A DNA stretch of 18,339 nucleotides from Paludibacter sp. (GCA_024709185.1 JANJXE010000195.1:1-18339), one strand, 5' to 3'; shown: positions 8,074 to 17,030, counted from the stretch's first letter. Notes: a model not told the origin generated them from the letters alone. Translations and numbers: made by a program.

Positions 8074-9174
8074 ATGAAAAAGCTAAATTTCGAATATCGT
8101 ATATCCGTTGCATACCTATTGATTGGTGCAGCATGGATTTTAGTATCAGATCTGCTCGTGGAGTTAATAGCCTCTAACCTTGAACTTAACAGCAGCCATC
8201 TACAAACTGCTAAAGGCTGGTTTTATGTAATTGCTACCGCATTATTGTTACTTATTTTCATCAGGAAGCACCTTGGGAGATTACGGGAAACCGAAGCTGA
8301 ACTGGAAAAACACCGAATGCATCTTGCTGATTTGGTTAAGGAAAAAACCCAAAAGCTTGATGAAGCTTTCGAAGAATTGAGAAGTACCAACGTCACCCTA
8401 TCGGAACGAAATACGCTGATTAACACTCAAAACCGGGAACTATTGCAAGCCATCAACGACCTGCGTTCCACACAGGCTCAGTTAGCACAGGCCGATCGTA
8501 TGGCAGCCATCGGGGTTTTAACATCCGGTATAGTTCATGAAGTAAAAGTGCCTCTCAAAACCATTGAGGACTGTATTAATGAACTCAACAGGGAAATTGG
8601 TAAAAATGAAACTTTCAGACCACTACTTGTGAATCAATCTGAAAAAATTCAGACATCAGTCAATCGTATTGCCAAGATTACAAGTGGACTAAAACAACTT
8701 AGCAGCAGCGAATATTCTTCAAACGAAAAATGCGACTTGCAGACAATACTCGAAAATTGTCTTGCAATACTGAATTACCACCTGGCAGGTCGAATCCGGA
8801 TAATTCGCAGTTATGCCAATGAGGAGTTAATTGTTAAAGGGAATCCGGGACAATTACACCAGGCATTTATTAGTATTCTTATTAATGCAGAACAAGCTAT
8901 TACAGGCGAAGGTAAGATTGAAATAGCAACCAGTACCGATGATAAAGGACACATTAACATTTCTATAAAAGACAGTGGCTGTGGAATTGACGAAACCCAT
9001 TTACCTCACGTGACAGATCCGTTTTTCACAACAAAAGAGCCAGGAACAGGTTCAGGACTAGGACTATCTATTTCATACACCATTTTGAAAAGTCATGGTG
9101 GGGCACTAAACATTCAATCGAAAAAGAATGAGGGCACAACTGTCCAAATCACATTACCCAAGGCCATTGAGTAA
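8074..9174 (+). CDS. Two-TM sensor histidine kinase with atypical H-box
   Basis: A 366-residue kinase. Two TM helices (about 10-33 and 48-64) flank a short ~15-residue periplasmic loop. This compact module ending in KGWFYVIATALLLLIFIRK is widespread at the N-terminus of bacterial signalling proteins. A long coiled coil follows (68-140), then the HisKA helix with H155 in GIVHEVKVPL. Related kinases have HEINNPL, so V159 replaces the Asn at H+4, a position needed for phosphatase activity. The HATPase domain is complete: N box ISILINAEQAI, G1 DSGCGI, F box DPFFTTK, G2 GTGSGLGLS, the NtrB-like type, different from the other two kinases here. The gene starts 2 nt after the preceding stop and is last in the operon, before a bidirectional terminator. 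Confidence 0.9.
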   Translation: MKKLNFEYRISVAYLLIGAAWILVSDLLVELIASNLELNSSHLQTAKGWFYVIATALLLLIFIRKHLGRLRETEAELEKHRMHLADLVKEKTQKLDEAFEELRSTNVTLSERNTLINTQNRELLQAINDLRSTQAQLAQADRMAAIGVLTSGIVHEVKVPLKTIEDCINELNREIGKNETFRPLLVNQSEKIQTSVNRIAKITSGLKQLSSSEYSSNEKCDLQTILENCLAILNYHLAGRIRIIRSYANEELIVKGNPGQLHQAFISILINAEQAITGEGKIEIATSTDDKGHINISIKDSGCGIDETHLPHVTDPFFTTKEPGTGSGLGLSISYTILKSHGGALNIQSKKNEGTTVQITLPKAIE

Positions 9175-9206
9175 ATGCTCTATTGAGAGTAAAGGCTAAT
9201 GAAAAG

Positions 9207-9247
9207 AAGAGAGACTACCATGGATGCTTATCCCGATAGTCTCTCTT
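9207..9247. terminator. Bidirectional intrinsic terminator between converging operons
   Basis: AGAGAGACTA at 9208-9217 pairs with TAGTCTCTCT at 9237-9246, plus one outer A-T pair, around a 19-nt loop. On the plus strand it is followed by TTGTTTTT. On the minus strand the complement of GAAAAGA gives a T-rich run. It sits 32 nt after the last kinase gene and 24 nt after the rplQ stop, so it can end both transcripts. Confidence 0.8.
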
Positions 9248-9271
9248 TGTTTTTACAATAAAGGTATTCGC

Positions 9272-9754
9272 TTATTCAGCAGCAGCTTCAGTCGCAGGTG
9301 TTTCGGCAACCGGCGCAGCAGGAGCTGCCTCTTTTTTGGCGCTGCCACGACGTGTGCGGGTAGCTTTCTTAGCTGTCTTTTCTTTCAGCATATTTTCGTT
9401 GTAATCCACCAGTTCTATGATACACATTTCTGCATTATCACCCAAACGGAAACCTGTACGAAGAATACGGGTATATCCACCCGGACGGTTGGCAATTTTC
9501 TGAGCAATATTCTGAAAGAGTTCGGTAACTGCTTCTTTGTTTTGCAGATAACTGAAAACCACACGACGCGAATTGGTTGAATCGTCTTTCGATTTTGTAA
9601 GCAGAGGCTCTACATATACACGTAAAGCTTTAGCTTTGGCAAGAGTGGTAGCGATTCTTTTGTGCTGGATCAGTGAAATTGCCATGTTAGCCAGCATTGA
9701 CTTTCTGTGAGCCGTTTTACGGCCTAAATGATTGAATTTCTTATTATGTCTCAT
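9272..9754 (-). CDS. rplQ: 50S ribosomal protein L17
   Basis: A component of the large ribosomal subunit near the exit tunnel. The N-terminus ([20 protein letters not shown], where members typically have LGR...HR...NM) and the GGYTRIL block with R...[11 protein letters not shown] identify L17. At 160 residues it is longer than the ~127-residue E. coli protein. The extra C-terminus (from about residue 125) is basic, then rich in Ala, Pro and Glu, a low-complexity tail common in Bacteroidetes. Last gene of the ribosomal operon, 5 nt after rpoA. Confidence 0.97.
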   Translation of the reverse strand: MRHNKKFNHLGRKTAHRKSMLANMAISLIQHKRIATTLAKAKALRVYVEPLLTKSKDDSTNSRRVVFSYLQNKEAVTELFQNIAQKIANRPGGYTRILRTGFRLGDNAEMCIIELVDYNENMLKEKTAKKATRTRRGSAKKEAAPAAPVAETPATEAAAE

Positions 9755-9759
9755 TTCGT

Positions 9760-10752
9760 TTAGTCTTTATCTAATTTATACTTGGCAATGTCCATTCCGA
9801 AAGACAGGTTCAAGCTTTCCAGTTTTTCGTCTAATTCGGTAAGCGATTTCTTACCAAAATTGCGGAACTTTAATAAATCGTGACGGTGATAGCCAGCCAA
9901 TTGACCGAGCGTTTCCACATCAGCAGCTTTCAGGCAGTTGAGTGCACGAACCGACAGATCCAAATCAGTCAGTTTTGTTTTCAACAGCTGACGCATGTGC
10001 AGATATTCTTCATCGAATTCATCGGTAGCTTCTGTTTCAACCACTTCCAGCGATATTTTCTCATCCGAGAAAAGCATAAAATGATGAATCAGAATTTTGG
10101 CAGCTTCCTTCAATGCATCTTTGGGATGAATTGAGCCATCGGTATCGATATCAATAGTCAGTTTCTCGTAGTCAGTTACCTGTTCTACACGGAAGTTTTC
10201 CACTGCATATTTTACATTCCTGATAGGAGTAAAAATGGCATCTACAGGAATAACACCTAATTCACCGGTAATTGATTTATTCTCTTCTGCGGGAAGATAT
10301 CCACGGCCTTTGTTTACCGTGATATCAATCTGAAAATTAGCAGTGGCGTCGAGTTCACAAATAATGTGATTAGGATTCAACACTTCGAATCCGGTAAAAT
10401 ACTTACCGATATCACCGGCTTTAAGCATGGTAGTACCACCCACATTAATGGTTACCTTCTCTGTCTCCACATCTTCCACTACCTGTTTGAAGCGTACTTG
10501 TTTCAGATTGAGAATAATATTGGTAACATCATCAATCACACCGGGAATAGTTGAATACTCATGATCAATACCATCTATTTTGATAGCAGTGATTGCGAAA
10601 CCTTCCAACGACGACAGAAGAATACGGCGCAAAGCATTACCTATTGTAATACCGTAACCGGGCTCCAGCGGGCGGAATTCAAATTTTCCATGAAAATTGT
10701 CCGCTTCCAACATGATCACCTTATCGGGTTTTTGAAATGCTAATATTGCCAT
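9760..10752 (-). CDS. rpoA: DNA-directed RNA polymerase alpha subunit
   Basis: This 330-residue subunit dimerises to nucleate RNA polymerase assembly and contacts promoters and activators. The N-terminal domain shows the [23 protein letters not shown] block (R42-R43 region, dimer/beta contact). The C-terminal domain (about 262-320) has the helix-hairpin-helix DNA-binding fold: [20 protein letters not shown], then [14 protein letters not shown]269 corresponds to E. coli R265, the UP-element and CRP contact. The linker (about 238-255) is acidic. Full length. Spaced 8 nt from rpsD and 5 nt from rplQ, the standard alpha-operon order. Confidence 0.98.
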   Translation of the reverse strand: MAILAFQKPDKVIMLEADNFHGKFEFRPLEPGYGITIGNALRRILLSSLEGFAITAIKIDGIDHEYSTIPGVIDDVTNIILNLKQVRFKQVVEDVETEKVTINVGGTTMLKAGDIGKYFTGFEVLNPNHIICELDATANFQIDITVNKGRGYLPAEENKSITGELGVIPVDAIFTPIRNVKYAVENFRVEQVTDYEKLTIDIDTDGSIHPKDALKEAAKILIHHFMLFSDEKISLEVVETEATDEFDEEYLHMRQLLKTKLTDLDLSVRALNCLKAADVETLGQLAGYHRHDLLKFRNFGKKSLTELDEKLESLNLSFGMDIAKYKLDKD

Positions 10753-10760
10753 GATTTCAC

Positions 10761-11369
10761 TTATTGTTTTGAGTACAACTCGACGATTAATTGTTCTTTG
10801 ATATTTTCTGGAATGTCTTCACGTTCCGGAATATGCAGATAAGTACCTGCCAGTGCTGATGCATTCCATTCAATCCATGGATATTTGGTATGGTTGAAAC
10901 CATTCAGCGATTCAGTGATCACCTGCATCGATTTATCTTTTTCGCGTACAGCCACTACCATGCCTGGTTTTACCTGGAACGAAGGGATGTTTACCACTTT
11001 ACCATTTACAGTAATATGACGGTGACCAACCAACTGACGGGCACCTGCACGTGTTGGAGATAATCCCATACGGTAAACGATATTATCGAGACGCGATTCG
11101 AGTAACTGCAACAGAATTACCCCGGTAACACCCGGATTACTCTTTGCTTTCTCATACATGATACGGAATTGTTTTTCCAGAATTCCATAGGTGTATTTAG
11201 CTTTTTGCTTTTCGCGCAACTGAATACCATATTCAGATGATTTTTTGCGGCGGTTGTTACCGTGTTGTCCTGGAGGATAATTCTTTTTCGAAAGAACTTT
11301 ATCAGGGCCAAAAATGGGCTCTCCGAACTTACGGGCAATCTTTGATTTGGGTCCAATATATTTTGCCAT
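10761..11369 (-). CDS. rpsD: 30S ribosomal protein S4
   Basis: A primary 16S rRNA-binding protein that nucleates small-subunit assembly. The 202-residue sequence has the PPGQHG motif near residue 33, the S4 RNA-binding domain at about 94-158 ([12 protein letters not shown]...[15 protein letters not shown]) and the conserved C-terminus. It contains no cysteine, so it is the zinc-free form of S4. A 73-nt spacer with a small stem-loop (11399-11424) separates it from rpsK; whether this takes part in S4 autoregulation cannot be told. Confidence 0.98.
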   Translation of the reverse strand: MAKYIGPKSKIARKFGEPIFGPDKVLSKKNYPPGQHGNNRRKKSSEYGIQLREKQKAKYTYGILEKQFRIMYEKAKSNPGVTGVILLQLLESRLDNIVYRMGLSPTRAGARQLVGHRHITVNGKVVNIPSFQVKPGMVVAVREKDKSMQVITESLNGFNHTKYPWIEWNASALAGTYLHIPEREDIPENIKEQLIVELYSKQ

Positions 11370-11398
11370 TGTTTCTTGATTTTTATTTTTCCTGTTTT

Positions 11399-11424
11399 AG
11401 GATGATTTTTTAACGATACATCCT
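11399..11424 (-). other. Small inverted repeat in the rpsK-rpsD spacer
   Basis: AGGATG (11399-11404) and CATCCT (11419-11424) form a 6-bp stem with a 14-nt loop upstream of rpsD. The downstream RNA is A-rich, not U-rich, so it is not an intrinsic terminator. A translation control element or an accidental repeat are both possible. Confidence 0.3.
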
Positions 11425-11442
11425 GTATTAAAACTAACTGAA

Positions 11443-11832
11443 TTATACTCTTCTGCGTTTAGGAGGACGACAACCATTGTGTGGCAGTGGAGTAACATCT
11501 ACGATTTCGGTAACTTCGATACCAGCACCATGCACTGTACGAATTGCCGACTCGCGACCGTTACCCGGTCCCTTTACAAAGGCTTTCACTTTACGTAAAC
11601 CCAAATCAAACGCCACCTTAGCGCAATCCTGAGCAGCCATCTGTGCTGCGTAAGGAGTATTTTTCTTTGATCCGCGGAATCCCATCTTACCGGCCGATGA
11701 CCATGAGATAACCTGACCGTCGCCATTGGTAAGGGTCACAATAACATTGTTGAACGATGAATGAACATGCAACTGTCCAACGCCGTCAACCTTTACTACC
11801 CTTTTCTTGGCTGCAACTGTTTTCTTTGCCAT
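11443..11832 (-). CDS. rpsK: 30S ribosomal protein S11
   Basis: Forms part of the small-subunit platform near the E site and contacts S6/S18 and 23S rRNA bridges. The 129-residue protein has the [15 protein letters not shown] start of the S11 core, [21 protein letters not shown], the [12 protein letters not shown] block and the C-terminal [13 protein letters not shown]. The Asn-Gly in that last motif is the site of isoaspartate formation in other bacteria. Full length, 46 nt downstream of rpsM. Confidence 0.98.
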   Translation of the reverse strand: MAKKTVAAKKRVVKVDGVGQLHVHSSFNNVIVTLTNGDGQVISWSSAGKMGFRGSKKNTPYAAQMAAQDCAKVAFDLGLRKVKAFVKGPGNGRESAIRTVHGAGIEVTEIVDVTPLPHNGCRPPKRRRV

Positions 11833-11878
11833 ATCTTTATTTATTTTTTAAGCTAAACTAAAATTCGCTGATTAAACC

Positions 11879-12259
11879 TTATTTCGTTGCTTTCTTCTTG
11901 TTGGCAACGGTTTTCTTCTTACCTTTACGTGTACGGGCATTGTTTTTTGTACTCTGACCTCTCAATGGAAGTCCGATACGGTGACGAATTCCCCGGTAGC
12001 AACCAATGTCCATCAATCGCTTGATGTTCAGCTGCACTTCAGAACGTAAATCACCTTCTACCTTGTATCTGGTACCGATAATTTCACGGATCTTAGCTGC
12101 TTGGTCGTCAGTCCAGTCCTTAACCTTGATGTTGATGTCAACACCAGCAGATTCCAAAATCTTTTTTGCACTACTGCGACCTATTCCGTAGATATAAGTC
12201 AATCCAACTTCCCCTCGTTTGTTCTGGGGTAAATCTACTCCGACAATTCTTATAGCCAT
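11879..12259 (-). CDS. rpsM: 30S ribosomal protein S13
   Basis: Located in the head of the small subunit, where it contacts the P-site tRNA and forms intersubunit bridges. The 126-residue sequence starts [15 protein letters not shown] and contains the helix-hairpin-helix ([15 protein letters not shown]), the [16 protein letters not shown] block and the lysine-rich C-terminal tail that reaches the P site ([18 protein letters not shown]). Full length, 29 nt after rpmJ; first large gene of the classical alpha operon. Confidence 0.98.
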   Translation of the reverse strand: MAIRIVGVDLPQNKRGEVGLTYIYGIGRSSAKKILESAGVDINIKVKDWTDDQAAKIREIIGTRYKVEGDLRSEVQLNIKRLMDIGCYRGIRHRIGLPLRGQSTKNNARTRKGKKKTVANKKKATK

Positions 12260-12288
12260 AAACTATTTCTTTTGTAAAATAAAATTAC

Positions 12289-12405
12289 TTAACCCTGACG
12301 TTGTTTAAACTTCGGGTTTTTTTTGTTAATAACATACAAGCGTCCTTTTCTGCGTACGATTTTGCAATCCTCGCTGCGCTTTTTTACTGAAGCTCTTACT
12401 TTCAT
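12289..12405 (-). CDS. rpmJ: 50S ribosomal protein L36 (zinc-free form)
   Basis: A 38-codon gene read from ATG 12403-12405 to TAA 12289-12291. It starts [20 protein letters not shown], followed by GRLYVI, and ends FKQRQG, the L36 signature. L36 binds 23S rRNA near the stalk base. The usual zinc ligands C11, C27 and H33 are Ser, Asn and Phe here and only C14 remains, so this is a C-minus L36 without a zinc ribbon. It lies 125 nt downstream of infA, one of the two longest spacers in this operon. Confidence 0.95.
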   Translation of the reverse strand: MKVRASVKKRSEDCKIVRRKGRLYVINKKNPKFKQRQG

Positions 12406-12428
12406 ACGATTATAATTGTTTTTTTAAC

Positions 12429-12479
12429 GGTCGTATGGAACTCGCACGACTACATTTTCAAACTCTAGTTGTGATGTAG
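12429..12479 (-). other. Two neighbouring inverted repeats in the infA-rpmJ spacer
   Basis: The 125-nt gap between infA and rpmJ contains CTACAT (12450-12455)/ATGTAG (12474-12479), with a possible inner AAC/GTT pairing. Beside it lies GTCGT/ACGAC, around 12431-12450, sharing its edge with the first repeat. Neither is followed by a U-run in the operon's direction. They may form mutually exclusive RNA structures ahead of rpmJ. No clear TAnnTTTG promoter is seen on the minus strand. Confidence 0.3.
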
Positions 12480-12530
12480 ATCAATGCTCGTTTCATATAT
12501 TTATTGAATTAAACTGTTCAACTTCATGAA

Positions 12531-12749
12531 TCATTTATACCTGAACGATATTCTCCCTTTCGACAAATCATACGGCGACATTTCCACCTTAACCCGGTCG
12601 CCCGGAAGTATCTTGATGTAGTGCATCCGCATTTTTCCCGAAATGTGAGCTGTTATCACATGTCCGTTTTCCAACTCAACACGGAACATCGCATTCGATA
12701 ATGCTTCGATAATGGTTCCGTCTTGTTCTATTGCCGCTTGTTTTGCCAT
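12531..12749 (-). CDS. infA: Translation initiation factor IF-1
   Basis: A 72-residue OB-fold protein that binds the ribosomal A site during initiation together with IF-2 and IF-3. It shows the canonical pattern: [52 protein letters not shown] and the terminal FRYK. Exactly the usual length. It starts 9 nt after map and is part of the spc-alpha run, as is normal in Bacteroidetes. Confidence 0.98.
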   Translation of the reverse strand: MAKQAAIEQDGTIIEALSNAMFRVELENGHVITAHISGKMRMHYIKILPGDRVKVEMSPYDLSKGRISFRYK

Positions 12750-12758
12750 ACAGTATGA

Positions 12759-13538
12759 TTATTTCTTTTTTAAAACTTCTTCTATGTACTCAAATGTTGA
12801 TAAAATATCCGCTTTCCCTTTACGTACGGCTACCGAATGCTCAAAATGAGCCGATGGTTTCCGGTCGATGGTTCGCGTTGTCCATCCGTCCTTTTCGAAC
12901 ACCAGCTGGCGTTTTCCCAGGTTAATCATCGGTTCTATGGCAATGGTCATTCCGCTTTTCAGCATTGTACCATTCCCCCGTCTACCGTAATTGGGTACCT
13001 CAGGAGACTCGTGAAGGTTCCGACCAACACCATGACCAATCATTTCCCGAACAACCGAATAACCGTGAGCTTCGCAGTGTGATTGAATCGCGTAACCTAC
13101 ATCACCAAGTCGTCTTCCTTCGACTGCCTGTTCGATTCCAAGGTAAAGCGACTCTTTGGTTATCTGTAGCAACTCCTTTACTTCGGGTGTTACTTCTCCC
13201 ACTTCAAAAGTGTAGGCCGAATCTCCGTGAAATCCATTGATATAGGCACCGCAATCCACCGATATAATATCGCCTTCCTGCAAAATAACCTCATCGGATG
13301 GGATACCGTGAACCACCTGTTCGTTAACAGAGGTGCAGATCGACTTCGGGAAACCGCCATATCCAAGAAACCCTGGTACAGCACCATTATCCCTGATGAA
13401 TTCTTCTGCTATTTTATCAAGAGTTGCCGTACTCACGCCGGGCGCAATTACTTTCGCAATCTCTGCGAGTGTACGGGCAACTATCTGATTACTGATACGA
13501 AGTAATTCTATTTCCTCGTCAGTTTTTAAAAAAATCAT
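12759..13538 (-). CDS. map: Methionine aminopeptidase, type I
   Basis: Removes the initiator methionine from nascent proteins. The 259-residue pita-bread fold enzyme carries all five metal ligands: D95 (SVDCGA), D106 (FHGDSAYTF), H169 (GHGVGR), E202 (IEPM) and E233 (FEHS). It also has the catalytic H77 (VVHGIP) and H176 (LHESPEVPNYG). Each is two positions earlier than in E. coli MAP. No N-terminal SH3-binding extension is present, so it is type Ia. It lies 11 nt downstream of secY and 9 nt upstream of infA. Confidence 0.98.
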   Translation of the reverse strand: MIFLKTDEEIELLRISNQIVARTLAEIAKVIAPGVSTATLDKIAEEFIRDNGAVPGFLGYGGFPKSICTSVNEQVVHGIPSDEVILQEGDIISVDCGAYINGFHGDSAYTFEVGEVTPEVKELLQITKESLYLGIEQAVEGRRLGDVGYAIQSHCEAHGYSVVREMIGHGVGRNLHESPEVPNYGRRGNGTMLKSGMTIAIEPMINLGKRQLVFEKDGWTTRTIDRKPSAHFEHSVAVRKGKADILSTFEYIEEVLKKK

Positions 13539-13549
13539 CTGCTTCCTGA

Positions 13550-14893
13550 TTAATAAGCCGCAACATTACCGGAACGACCCTTAATACGACCTGTCTTTAA
13601 CAAACCATCGTAATGGCGCATTAACAGGTGACTCTCAATTTGCTGCAATGTATCAAGTACAACACCCACTAAAATAAGCAGTGATGTACCTCCGAAGAAT
13701 TGTGCAAACTCCATATTAATTCCCATCAGAGTTGCAAATGCCGGCAGTACAGCCACAATTGCCAGGAAAATTGAACCCGGCAGGGTGATGCGCGACATAA
13801 CTTCATCGAGGAATTCAGCGGTATGCTTACCTGGTTTACAACCCGGTATGAAACCATTATTACGTTTGAGGTCTTCAGCCATCTGCGTGGGATTAATGGT
13901 AATAGCAGTATAGAAGTACGTAAAGAGGATAATGAGTGTGGCAAACACAAGATTGTACCAGAAACCGTTATTATCCATAAATGCACCTACAAAGCTACTT
14001 ACACTTTCCGAATTTGCAAAACCTGCCAGTGTTACCGGAATAAACATAATTGCCTGAGCAAAAATGATAGGCATAACTCCGGCGGCATTGATTTTCAATG
14101 GAATATACTGACGTACACCACCATATTGCTTGTTGCCAACTACGCGTTTAGCATACTGAACTGTAATTTTACGGGTTCCCTGTACCAGCATGATGGAAGC
14201 TCCGATTACTACTAAAAGCAGAATAATCTCGAGCAGGAACATTACCAGTCCACCACCTGCGTCGGTAAAACGCGAAGCAAATTCTTTGATAATTGCACCG
14301 GGGAAACGGGCAATAATACCGATAAGAATGATGAACGAGATACCATTACCAATTCCCTTATCCGTGATACGTTCACCGAGCCACATGACGAACATGGAAC
14401 CACCGGTGAGGATGATAGTAGAGGAAATCGTAAACCAAAGTCCCGAAGGCAGAGCTGAGCCAGCCTGTTGCAGTTGCACTCCCAGGTTGATAAGGTACGA
14501 AGGACCCTGCAACAAAAGGATGATTACTGTCAGATAACGGGTGATCTGATTCATTTTCCGACGTCCGCTTTCACCTTCACGTTGCATTTTCTGGAAATAG
14601 GGTACCAGAATTGTCAACAACTGTACGGCGATAGAGGCTGAAATGTAGGGCATGATACCCAGGGCAAATACCGATGCATTGGCAAAGGCACCCCCCGAGA
14701 ACATGTTCAACAGAGCCATCAGTCCACCACTGGTCTGTGCTTTCAACGCGGTTAACGCAGTAGGATCGATACCCGGAAGTACGATAAAGGAGCCAAAGCG
14801 ATAGATCAGCACAAACAACAATGTTGTCAGGAGTCTTCCGCGAAGGTCTTCAATCTTCCAGATATTTGTTATAGTCTCTATGAGCTTTTTCAT
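13550..14893 (-). CDS. secY: Preprotein translocase subunit SecY
   Basis: The channel-forming subunit of the SecYEG translocon in the inner membrane. The 447-residue sequence has ten hydrophobic segments and the SecY landmarks: RLLTTLLFVLIYRFGSFIVLPGID in TM1, the plug region around SGGAFANASVFALGIMPYI, the GIGNGISFIILIGI block, the cytosolic PLKINAAGVMPIIFA region and the C-terminal RxNGFIPGCKPGKHTAEFL...RIT loop. Full length and uninterrupted. Located between rplO (17 nt) and map (11 nt), the usual place in the spc operon. Confidence 0.98.
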   Translation of the reverse strand: MKKLIETITNIWKIEDLRGRLLTTLLFVLIYRFGSFIVLPGIDPTALTALKAQTSGGLMALLNMFSGGAFANASVFALGIMPYISASIAVQLLTILVPYFQKMQREGESGRRKMNQITRYLTVIILLLQGPSYLINLGVQLQQAGSALPSGLWFTISSTIILTGGSMFVMWLGERITDKGIGNGISFIILIGIIARFPGAIIKEFASRFTDAGGGLVMFLLEIILLLVVIGASIMLVQGTRKITVQYAKRVVGNKQYGGVRQYIPLKINAAGVMPIIFAQAIMFIPVTLAGFANSESVSSFVGAFMDNNGFWYNLVFATLIILFTYFYTAITINPTQMAEDLKRNNGFIPGCKPGKHTAEFLDEVMSRITLPGSIFLAIVAVLPAFATLMGINMEFAQFFGGTSLLILVGVVLDTLQQIESHLLMRHYDGLLKTGRIKGRSGNVAAY

Positions 14894-14910
14894 GTAAAAA
14901 AATAAAGGGA

Positions 14911-15357
14911 TTATAGCTTAATTACTGTTCCACCTGCAGCGACAATTGCTTCTTCGGCTGTTTTTGAGAAAGCATTAGCTTCCACTTCAAGTTTTACCGT
15001 CAGAACACCATTGGCCAGAATTTTCACCTTGTCGGTTTTACCGATAAAGCCATGCTGACGCAGCTCATCCATTCCAACTTTTGTAAGATTAGCCGAACTG
15101 GCAAGAGCTTCCAGTGTTTCAAGGTTGATTGGTTTATATACCACCTTGTTAAGACTCTTGAAGCCGAATTTGGGAAGACGACGCTGAATTGGCATCTGAC
15201 CACCTTCAAATCCTACTTTCTTCGAGTAACCGGAACGCGACTTAGCACCTTTATGACCACGGGTTGAAGTACCGCCTAAACCTGAACCACTACCCCGACC
15301 AACTCTCTTGCGGGTTTTAACCGATCCGGGTGCAGGGGTTAAATTACTTAAATTCAT
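14911..15357 (-). CDS. rplO: 50S ribosomal protein L15
   Basis: A large-subunit assembly protein. The 148-residue sequence has the basic, glycine-rich N-terminal extension (RKRVGRGSGSGLGGTSTRGHKGAKSR), the FEGGQMPIQRRLPKFGF block and the C-terminal globular domain ending in AEEAIVAAGGTVIKL. Full length; the start ATG gives the conserved MNLSNLTPAPGS. Confidence 0.98.
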   Translation of the reverse strand: MNLSNLTPAPGSVKTRKRVGRGSGSGLGGTSTRGHKGAKSRSGYSKKVGFEGGQMPIQRRLPKFGFKSLNKVVYKPINLETLEALASSANLTKVGMDELRQHGFIGKTDKVKILANGVLTVKLEVEANAFSKTAEEAIVAAGGTVIKL

Positions 15358-15387
15358 ATCTTATTGTTTATAAAGATTCGATGATTA

Positions 15388-15564
15388 TTACTCAATGATT
15401 TTCACTAAATGGTTCACCTTAGCTACCATACCCAGAATCTGGGGAGTGGCTTCGTGTTCAACGACGGCGTTCATCTTTCTCAAACCCAATGCCTCCAGTG
15501 TCAGTTTCTGATCTTTTGGACATTTAATTTTACTTCTAACTTGCTGTATTTTAATAGTTGCCAT
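15388..15564 (-). CDS. rpmD: 50S ribosomal protein L30
   Basis: A 58-codon gene found by translating the gap between rplO and rpsE. ATG at 15562-15564, TAA at 15388-15390. The sequence begins MATIKIQQVRSKIKCPKDQK and continues with LTLEALGLRKMNAVVEHEATPQ and ILGMVAKVNHLVKIIE. The LEALGLRKxN...V.H..TPQ..GMV.KV.HLV pattern is diagnostic for the short bacterial L30. It binds 23S rRNA. The gap to rpsE is 11 nt. Confidence 0.95.
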   Translation of the reverse strand: MATIKIQQVRSKIKCPKDQKLTLEALGLRKMNAVVEHEATPQILGMVAKVNHLVKIIE

Positions 15565-15575
15565 CTTTATATTCG

Positions 15576-16082
15576 TTAACCGTTAAACACTTTATCAATC
15601 GACACTCCGCGGTTCTGAGCCACTGTATAGGCATCGCGCAATTCGCCCAGCGCTTCAATAGTAGCTTTTACCAGGTTGTGTGGGTTCGACGAACCTTTTG
15701 ATTTTGCCAGCACGTCGGTGATACCAACACTTTCGAGTACGGCACGCATAGCACCCCCTGCTTTAACCCCGGTACCATGAGAGGCCGGTTTAAGGAATAC
15801 CTGAGCACCACCAAACTTTGCGAACTGTTCGTGAGGAATAGTTCCATTCAGAACAGGTACCTTAATCAGGTTTTTCTTGGCAGCTTCAGTACCTTTGGCG
15901 ATTGCAGCAGTTACCTCACCGGCTTTACCTAATCCCCATCCTACGATACCGTCTTCGTTACCAACTACAACAATGGCAGAAAAGCTGAATGTACGTCCCC
16001 CTTTGGTTACTTTTGTAACACGGTTTACGGCAACTAATCTGTCTTTTAATTCCAAATCATTGGTTGTTTTAACTTTATTCAT
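15576..16082 (-). CDS. rpsE: 30S ribosomal protein S5
   Basis: Located at the mRNA entry and important for decoding fidelity. The 168-residue protein has the N-terminal double-stranded-RNA-binding-like domain ([21 protein letters not shown]...[10 protein letters not shown]) and the C-terminal domain with [20 protein letters not shown] and the [14 protein letters not shown] motif. Full length. The ATG at 16082 gives [20 protein letters not shown], normal for this phylum. Confidence 0.98.
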   Translation of the reverse strand: MNKVKTTNDLELKDRLVAVNRVTKVTKGGRTFSFSAIVVVGNEDGIVGWGLGKAGEVTAAIAKGTEAAKKNLIKVPVLNGTIPHEQFAKFGGAQVFLKPASHGTGVKAGGAMRAVLESVGITDVLAKSKGSSNPHNLVKATIEALGELRDAYTVAQNRGVSIDKVFNG

Positions 16083-16100
16083 ATCTGTTGTCTTACCTGA

Positions 16101-16442
16101 TTAAAATTTAAGTCCGGCTTCGCGGGCAGCATCAGCCAGTTGTTTAACTCTACCATGATATAAATAACCGTTACGATCGAATACAACCTCGGTAACGCCT
16201 GCTTCCAGCGCTGCTTTAGCTACTAAAGCACCTACCTTGGCGGCCTGCTCGGTTTTGGTCATTTTATCCTTAATTGCCAACGACGAAGCCGATGCCAGGG
16301 TCTTACCTGCTACATCGTCGATGCACTGTGCATATATTTGCGTATTGCTACGAAAAACGGTCAGTCGTGGTTTTTGAGCGGTTCCCGACAGTTTGTGACG
16401 GATATGCGCTTTGATTCTTGATCTTCTATCTGTATTTGCCAT
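16101..16442 (-). CDS. rplR: 50S ribosomal protein L18
   Basis: Binds 5S rRNA in the central protuberance together with L5. The 113-residue protein reads [20 protein letters not shown], then [18 protein letters not shown] and ends [28 protein letters not shown], all characteristic of L18. A longer reading frame would need a TTG four codons upstream (16454). The ATG at 16440-16442 gives the family's normal N-terminus and was chosen. Confidence 0.96.
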   Translation of the reverse strand: MANTDRRSRIKAHIRHKLSGTAQKPRLTVFRSNTQIYAQCIDDVAGKTLASASSLAIKDKMTKTEQAAKVGALVAKAALEAGVTEVVFDRNGYLYHGRVKQLADAAREAGLKF

Positions 16443-16465
16443 TTTCTTATACAAGTTTACGTGAA

Positions 16466-17023
16466 TTATTTACCTTTACCTGCTGATTTACCGGCTTTGC
16501 GGCGGATAACCTCGCCAGCAAACTTAACACCTTTACCTTTATACGGTTCTGGTTTACGGAATGAGCGGATCTTTGCACAAACTTGTCCGATTAATTGCTT
16601 ATCGGCGCTTTCCAGGATAATAATGGGATTCTGGTTACGCTCCGATTTTGTTTCAACTTTGATTTCAGCGGGCAAACCCAGGTAAGTGATGTGGGTATAT
16701 CCCAGAGCAAGTTCGAGCACCTGACCAGTATTGCTGGCACGGTATCCGACACCCACTAATTCGAGGGTTTTCTTATACCCTTCCGAAACACCTACAACCA
16801 TATTGTTGATCAACGAACGATAAAGACCGTGCATGGCGCGGTTTTGTTTTTCATCATCCGGACGAGTTACAATGCACTGATTGCCTTCGATATTCACACT
16901 TAAATTTGGATTCACTTCTTGTGACAATGTCCCTTTCGGACCTTTCACAGTTACTACATTATCCTGTACCGATATGGTTACGCCGGCAGGAATGACAATG
17001 GGTAATTTTCCTATTCTTGACAT
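16466..17023 (-). CDS. rplF: 50S ribosomal protein L6
   Basis: Binds 23S rRNA near the sarcin-ricin loop and the factor-binding site. The ATG at 17021-17023 gives a 185-residue protein starting [15 protein letters not shown]. It contains two similar alpha/beta domains and the C-terminal [20 protein letters not shown] signature. An upstream in-frame extension of 15 codons runs back into rpsH and has no family similarity, so it was rejected. The chosen start has a near-perfect Shine-Dalgarno sequence 8 nt upstream, rare in this phylum. Confidence 0.97.
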   Translation of the reverse strand: MSRIGKLPIVIPAGVTISVQDNVVTVKGPKGTLSQEVNPNLSVNIEGNQCIVTRPDDEKQNRAMHGLYRSLINNMVVGVSEGYKKTLELVGVGYRASNTGQVLELALGYTHITYLGLPAEIKVETKSERNQNPIIILESADKQLIGQVCAKIRSFRKPEPYKGKGVKFAGEVIRRKAGKSAGKGK

Positions 17024-17030
17024 GCTTCTT

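Noticed and set aside
11399..11424. Intrinsic terminator between rpsK and rpsD
   Set aside because: The stem has only 6 bp and the following RNA is A-rich, not U-rich; termination here would cut off rpoA.
12459..12467. Minus-strand promoter (TAGAGTTTG) ahead of rpmJ
   Set aside because: It has three bases between TA and TTTG instead of two, and no matching -33 element was found.
16443..16454. TTG start adding four residues to L18
   Set aside because: The ATG at 16440-16442 gives the normal L18 N-terminus; TTG is a less likely start and adds no conserved sequence.
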